Origin: Astrocystis sublimbata | Lineage: Eukaryota; Ascomycota; Sordariomycetes; Xylariales; Xylariaceae | Direction: 5' to 3' | Assembly (NCBI GenBank): GCA_022453515.1 | Contig: JAJNNY010000067.1 | Coordinates: forward strand, 62,001-126,000 | Length of the DNA stretch: 64,000 bases | In this document: positions 58,922 to 64,000 of the stretch, in pieces | How positions within the stretch are numbered: position 1 is the stretch's first letter | Layout: every line of letters starts with the position of its first letter | Position numbers and translations under genes: made by a program | Notes under the pieces: model-generated | Told to the model about the DNA's origin: nothing | Seen by the model: only the letters and a program-made list of their open reading frames with translations | Database searches by the model: none

Positions 58922-60784
58922 ATGACTAGTATCCACAACCAGACACTCGCTGCCTCGGCAGTTGAGCAGACCTACGAGGTGTCTAATCTGCCCTCGATTG
59001 CGCCCTCGCTCACATACTCGGAAGGATCCGAAGACCAGGATGAACCTCACCTCCCAGAAGCAGCCCGCCAACGGCGCGCCTCCACCCGATTGATATCCCA
59101 GAATGCCAGCGACATCCAGAAGATCACCGGCGAATCTACGGAGCAGCTGATTAACAGGTGCTGCGGTGCCAATTGCTGCATGAACTTCCAGAACAAGAAA
59201 CCGGGGAGTGAATACGAGCACATCCCTTTACCAGACAACGAAGCCTTTCAATCCTTGGGCTTAAGGATCAACGAGATTCCCAAAGTCCTTACCAGCGTGC
59301 CTGAGGTACCTGAGCAGTTCACGTTCCTCGAAAAGGAACTTCGGCGCGAGTCACAGGCAGCGTCACCAACTGATTCTGCTATTTCTATGGAAAATGACGC
59401 AGGCAGCGAGAACGAGAACGGGAACGGAGGCATTGCTGCACTGGAGCAAACCTTAGCAAAGCTCGAGCTCGAAGACCTTGACACCTCGATACAGCCGCCG
59501 TCTTTCGTCCAACCACACCCTCCTTACCATGTATACCCCGCCAAGATCCATAACACACGGGAACTTACCGGGCAAGGCGCCGAGAAGCGGACGTTCCATT
59601 TCGATCTCGATATCACCGATTATCCTGATGAGGACAACCTAGACTTCAAGGTTGGCGGCGCCATCGGTGTTTCCGCACCCAACGATTCGGCTTCCGTCGA
59701 GCATGTTCTCGACCTGCTGCTCGTCCCCCGCTTCCTCCGCGACAAGCCCGTCTGGCTAAGGACAACCAAAGGCAGATGGCCGACTGTTTGGGGCGACGAC
59801 AAGGCAAGGAAGTTGGTGACTACGCGACGAGACCTGCTCACTTGGTGCGCCGATCTGCAATCCTACCCCCCTACGAAGCCCCTATTGCGTGTGCTGGCCG
59901 AGTACTGCCACGACCCCAACGAGAAGAAGATTCTCCTGTTCCTGTGTTCCGGAGAAGGGCAAGCTGTATTCTGCGACTTCCGCACCGGACCCCACATCTC
60001 CATCTCGCAGATCCTCAGCGCCTTCCCCTCGGCCAAACCCCCCATGGACGTTCTCCTGTCCGTCCTTCAGCCTCTCATGCCCCGATTCTACTCGCTTTCC
60101 AACGACCCGCACGAGTCGTACGAAATGCGAGATGGAAAACAGCACCGCATCATCGAAATAGCCGTCACTGTTCATGAAACAGCCGACTGGCGTGGTGGGA
60201 GCCGTAAGGGCATTGGTTCTGGCTACTTCCAGCGCCAGGCCCTCAGATTCTTGGACCAGCAGGCTGCTGGCGAGAAATCGCCACAGCTCTACATTCCCAT
60301 GTTCAAGGGCCTCATGGCCAACCCCCTGGCCAAGCAGTTCATCACGGACGGACCCATGCTCCTTATTGGGGCTGGCGTGGGTATCGCGCCGTTCCGGGGC
60401 TTCGTCCAGCGACGGCTGAAGAATGCCAACTGTGCCAACAAAGTGTGGGTACTCCAGGGCATCCGCGACTCTCTCGTCGACGAGCTGTACAGTGGCGAGT
60501 GGGGTGTGCATGAAGACGAGGTGAAGCGTGTCATCCAGAGTCGACGTGGCGAGGGCCGCTATGTCCAGGAGGAAGTCATCAATCAAGCGGACCTGGTTTG
60601 GTTCATTATTAACTCGCTTGACGGCCGTGTCTTTGTGTGTGGAAGCAGCAAGGGCATGGGTGAAGGCGTCGAGGAGGCACTTATCAAGGTGGCGATGGCC
60701 AAGGGTAATCTTGAGCACGACGAGGCCAAGAAGTTCTGGGAGTTGAAAAAGGAAGTCGGCCAGTACATTGCTGAGACTTGGTAG
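58922..60784 (+). CDS. FAD/NADPH reductase of the CPR/sulfite-reductase type, lacking a flavodoxin domain
   Basis: A single exon gives 620 residues. The first ATG is at 58922; the open frame begins earlier at a GTG. Residues 1-210 have no recognised domain and are polar, with a paired-cysteine motif CCGANCC at 80-86. From about residue 215 the sequence follows the FAD-binding half of cytochrome P450 reductase and sulfite reductase flavoprotein. The landmarks are HFDLDI, the connecting helical domain, RFYSLSN (388-394, FAD), GSGYF, GPMLLIGAGVGIAPFRGF (477-494, NADPH), VFVCGSSKGMG (about 574-584) and a C-terminal Trp 620 in the place of the FAD-stacking aromatic. No FMN-binding flavodoxin domain is present, so electrons must leave by another route or a separate partner. 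The partner is unknown. Probably cytosolic, as no signal or anchor is seen. Confidence 0.83.
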   Translation: MTSIHNQTLAASAVEQTYEVSNLPSIAPSLTYSEGSEDQDEPHLPEAARQRRASTRLISQNASDIQKITGESTEQLINRCCGANCCMNFQNKKPGSEYEHIPLPDNEAFQSLGLRINEIPKVLTSVPEVPEQFTFLEKELRRESQAASPTDSAISMENDAGSENENGNGGIAALEQTLAKLELEDLDTSIQPPSFVQPHPPYHVYPAKIHNTRELTGQGAEKRTFHFDLDITDYPDEDNLDFKVGGAIGVSAPNDSASVEHVLDLLLVPRFLRDKPVWLRTTKGRWPTVWGDDKARKLVTTRRDLLTWCADLQSYPPTKPLLRVLAEYCHDPNEKKILLFLCSGEGQAVFCDFRTGPHISISQILSAFPSAKPPMDVLLSVLQPLMPRFYSLSNDPHESYEMRDGKQHRIIEIAVTVHETADWRGGSRKGIGSGYFQRQALRFLDQQAAGEKSPQLYIPMFKGLMANPLAKQFITDGPMLLIGAGVGIAPFRGFVQRRLKNANCANKVWVLQGIRDSLVDELYSGEWGVHEDEVKRVIQSRRGEGRYVQEEVINQADLVWFIINSLDGRVFVCGSSKGMGEGVEEALIKVAMAKGNLEHDEAKKFWELKKEVGQYIAETW

Positions 60785-63366
60785 TTCTCGGTTCTGCCCC
60801 GACAATCCACCACCGTTGCAATATAATGCGGTCTCTCTTTCCTTCTTCTATTTACTTTGATGGCTGCGATTGATTTTTACGGTTCAACTGGAGGCGTTCG
60901 AGATTTCTGCGATTGATTTCTTACATCACGAACCATTGCATGAGGGGGGCGTCAAAAGGTTACTAGATACAGGAGTATATCGCGAGTTCGATGGAGCACG
61001 TTTCCGCGACGTGGGTTTCTGCCACTTTGGCCTCCGAACAACAGTCATTTCTGATGCATGACATTGAGAGATGGTTCTATCACGCCGAGCCAGGACTGCA
61101 AAGACACTGGCCATGGCAACATTACATGTACCAATACAACTACGCATACAAGCGAAAATAGCAAATACTTAGCTTCTGGTCTCACTTTGGTCGAGTTCAA
61201 TGCGTGACTATACCAGGTTATTCTCTGAGTCAAGAGACTCGGATAAAAAGGTCAACTCGATTGATCACCAAATGGTCAGGGACACACCACGATATCAATG
61301 GCGACAGGCAAGCCGATACGGTATGATCACCAATCCATGACAACATGCGCAAGTTGCGGGGACTTCAGTTGTTGACCGGGCCCCGAAGGAGGCAAGAATG
61401 AGGCTCAGATGGCTTACGGGTAGCATTCTTTCCCGTGTCATGGCATCGAGACAACCTTGCAACGTTGGAATGCGCCGTCCCCGATACAGGCTCTGGTATA
61501 ATTTCCTATTCCGGTAACTTTTCATCCCGTGTGGCGTTTGTGACTGCTTCTTGGTGTACTTTTTGGAGTCGAAAACGAGCGATGAAGGACAAAGGTGTGA
61601 TATGTCGGGCTACGTTCAGCTACGTTGGGAATGCCAGGGAAGCATGTTTCCCGAAGCAGACAATGCGCATTCAGGAGGGGTACATATTCAGAGTGAAAAG
61701 TGCCCCTCCAACGTATCGTGGCACAGCGAGAGAGGGGTTCGGTCTGAGGGTCTCTGGCTGCCCCTCACCCGCCCACCCAACCCCTCGACGACCCTCGACC
61801 CCTGAACATGTGTAAAAAAGTTAGGCCTAGTACCTGGCTAAACTGATTCGCAACAGCCGACGCACGAACAAGTGCCGGGCAAGCAATAATTCTAGATGCC
61901 TTATAGCATATTGCAGGATATGAACAGCTGAATGATAATGATGAAACCTAATTAATATGAGTCGGCGAGAAGGAGAAAAGCACTCTCACAGGTGGGATGT
62001 TTTGATTTAGAAATCACGACTGTGACTGATTACCGAGGCTTGTGTAAGCAGCCGGACCCCCTGTATCTGCCCCTGTCTGTTAGACTGAAATTCTCCCCCA
62101 CAGCATTGTGATTATAACACTTTCGAGGTGTGATTTTTAAGCGACGCCAGTCATGATAGTGTGCAGTAGTCCTATGCATATCCGCATGGCTTTCCCACTA
62201 CTAGCCTCGATCGGACCCTGGCGCCAGCCGTAGACCGACCGGACGGACGACGCAGCGACGAGGTTTTGCATGAAACATGGTTTCTTTAGCCGCCCCGTCG
62301 CGGAAGACGCAACGACTTACACTCACTCACCAGAATCACCACCTGCCTCACTCGGGAGCGGTCTAAAGGAGCTCCAACGTTGTATATGAAATTATCGGGC
62401 AATATGCAATACTTACGACAAGCTGCCCAGCACTTTTCGTTGCTACGTGAGAGGAGATCTAGATCTGCAGAGATGCAACACAAGTCGTGCTGTGCCTTTA
62501 TTCCAAATCATCGTAGGGTGCCACCATCGTCTCCAATGGCCACGAGATAGAGTCTCGATACGTGGACGAGGTACCAGATCTCAGCTGGCTCGATTGCGTG
62601 CAATTGCGCGGATATCGTGAAAGCTCCGATGTAGCTTCAGAGTATCCACGACTTTGACTTACAACAAGTACTTCTTTTCTTTCGGAGCGGTATCCACCGG
62701 ACCGTGTCCACTTACACCTCACATTTTCCTCCCGCACATCAGCTTACAACGACACGCAACCATCGCAACATGGGGCGCTAGGTAATTCAGGCTACATTAA
62801 TAATCACTTACAATTACCATTCCCAGGCCCGTTTCGAATCTTCCCAAGAACCAAGCCGCATGAACAAACCCCTCGCCCCTCACGCTTACCGTTGGTTACT
62901 AACTACACTACGTCCACGTAGCATCACGCGGTACCGAGAGAACCTGGCAGCATTAGTCCCAGTATCACTCTATCTCGCGGCATCCCACGCGGCACCTGCG
63001 GGTAGTCCAAGTCAAGGTAGCCAGTCTCGCCAGTCTGTGTAAGTCTGGGCAGGGTCCGACATCCAGCGTTGCCACAAGGGTCCAGAGCTCTCTCTATTCG
63101 CATGTAACGAGTGCGAGCACCAAAGGGCACACCTGTGTGTGAGCTGCACGATATCTGTACGATTGGGAAGCTGGTGTCCACGTTGCGTGACCAAAAGTCA
63201 AGCTATCCCATCCCGTTTTTTCCCCTTGTCCCTTTGTCTGTCTCCATTCCCATTGAAACCCCCGCCGAGCTACGGTCCCCCCGTCGTCCCAGCCTTGGTG
63301 TGTCTACATGTGGCCGTGTATTATGTGTGTTTGTTGTAAATGAACGAATATATATATAAGCCCATC
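60785..63366. other. Intergenic 2.6 kb
   Basis: The 3' side of the reductase and the upstream region of the nitroreductase. No credible gene. A TATATATA element sits at about 63349-63358, immediately before the first possible nitroreductase ATG. Confidence 0.6.
63349..63358 (+). promoter_or_regulatory. TATA-like element close to the nitroreductase start
   Basis: TATATATATA lies only 8 bases before ATG 63367. If it is the TATA box, transcription should begin downstream of that ATG, favouring translation from ATG 63574. Alternatively it is a simple AT run. Confidence 0.35.
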
Positions 63367-64000
63367 ATGCGTCCCCAAGCCCTGACCTCGACCCTTTTCC
63401 TCGCCTCACGCCTCTCTACCACCACAGCCTCATTCCCCACGACCTGCCGAGCAGCAACAGCAACAGCAGCCTCCCGCGCACTCTTCCCCTCCGCCTTCAA
63501 CAACTCTCTCAAGACCTGCGCCCCCACCGTCGCTACCGCAGCAACAACAATTAAAAGACCTTTCTCATCCACTATGTCTTCCGCCAGCTCCGCCAGCCTG
63601 CTCGAGGCCTTCAAGGCGCGCCGCTCCTACTACCAGCTAAACAAGGAGCTACCGGTGCCCTCGGACAAAGTGACCTCGATCGTGCAAGAGGCACTAATCC
63701 AAGTCCCATCATCCTTCAACTCGCAGTCGAACCGCGTGCTCGTGCTATACGGGGCCGAGCACGACAAGCTCTGGGACATCACCTCTGAAGTGCTTAAGCC
63801 GCTCGTCCCAGCCGAGTCATGGGAGGCGACGGCGGGCAGGAACGCAGGCTTCAAGGCGGGCGCCGGCACCGTGCTGTTCTTCATCGACACCACCGTGGTG
63901 AGCGGCATGCAGGAGAAGTTTGCGCTGTACAAGGACCGCTTCCCGACCTGGGCCGAGCACAGCACGGCCATGCTGCAGTTTGCGGCTTGGACCACGCTCG
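63367..64000 (+). CDS. Frm2/Hbn1-type nitroreductase, 5' part only
   Basis: The frame is open from ATG 63367 to the window end (211 complete codons) with no stop, so the gene is cut. The first 69 residues are rich in Ser, Thr, Ala and Arg without acidic residues, ending KRPFSST, like a mitochondrial presequence. A second in-frame ATG at 63574 starts MSSASSASLLEAFKARRSYY, the usual start of the cytosolic fungal enzyme of about 200 residues. Motifs are KARRSYYQL, VPSSFNSQSNRVLVL, HDKLWDIT, GFKAGAGTVLFF and FPTWAEHS, matching the Frm2-like nitroreductase subfamily (FMN-binding, NAD(P)H-dependent). In yeast this subfamily is linked to oxidative stress and fatty-acid signalling. The remaining C-terminus lies outside the window. 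Confidence 0.88.
   Translation, partial: MRPQALTSTLFLASRLSTTTASFPTTCRAATATAASRALFPSAFNNSLKTCAPTVATAATTIKRPFSSTMSSASSASLLEAFKARRSYYQLNKELPVPSDKVTSIVQEALIQVPSSFNSQSNRVLVLYGAEHDKLWDITSEVLKPLVPAESWEATAGRNAGFKAGAGTVLFFIDTTVVSGMQEKFALYKDRFPTWAEHSTAMLQFAAWTTL

Noticed and set aside
59882..60805. 307-codon minus-strand frame
   Set aside because: It is antisense to the FAD/NADPH reductase, which has clear conserved motifs. The antisense protein shows no domain.

Overview
The window looks like nuclear DNA of a filamentous ascomycete (Pezizomycotina, most likely Sordariomycetes). The genes carry short introns (about 50-100 nt) with GTAAGT/GTATGT-type donors and CTAAC/CTGAC-type branch points. They include fungus-only families: a CTF1/FAR-type Zn2Cys6 regulator, a DUF2011-type protein, a fungal metallothionein and a GPI-type PEBP-like protein. 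Fourteen protein genes are supported. Most are split, and their exons were joined here by splice sites plus protein continuity. I see no bacterial-type operons, CRISPR arrays, rRNA genes or intact transposons.

Layout from left to right: DUF2011-like nuclear protein (+, 1690-2669); seven-TM membrane protein (-, 3466-5603); gene-poor 5.7 kb; CTK1/CDK12-type RNA polymerase II CTD kinase (+, 11340-14694); gene-poor stretch with a degenerate tRNA-like element near 16.0 kb; CTF1/FAR-type lipid-responsive transcription factor (-, 17061-20441); mitochondrial 3-hydroxyacyl-CoA dehydrogenase (-, 23949-25063), head to head with TOF1/Swi1/Timeless (+, 25588-29157); cytochrome P450 with a serine-rich insertion (+, 31890-33766); 1503-residue protein with a C-terminal methyltransferase domain (-, 35185-39696); a 7.8 kb stretch with no convincing gene; GPI-type PEBP-like protein (+, 47476-48439); NAD formate dehydrogenase (+, 50450-52174); 34-residue metallothionein (+, 53104-53312); FAD monooxygenase (-, 54231-55845); FAD/NADPH reductase without a flavodoxin domain (+, 58922-60784); and the 5' part of an Frm2-type nitroreductase (+, from 63367, cut by the window end).

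The genes do not form one biosynthetic cluster. The clearest functional link is between the CTF1/FAR-type regulator and the neighbouring beta-oxidation dehydrogenase. The dehydrogenase promoter carries a CCTCGG core, the type of site bound by Aspergillus FarA/FarB. The same shared promoter carries an E2F-like palindrome and an ACGCGT box on the TOF1 side, as expected for a replication gene. Other points of interest are the SR-like N-terminus of the CTD kinase, the Ser-rich P450 insertion, a metallothionein whose last exon encodes only two lysines, a monooxygenase with a tandem 21-nt heptad repeat and an acidic microsatellite tail, and a paired-cysteine motif in the reductase. All gene models are sequence-based and need transcript support.
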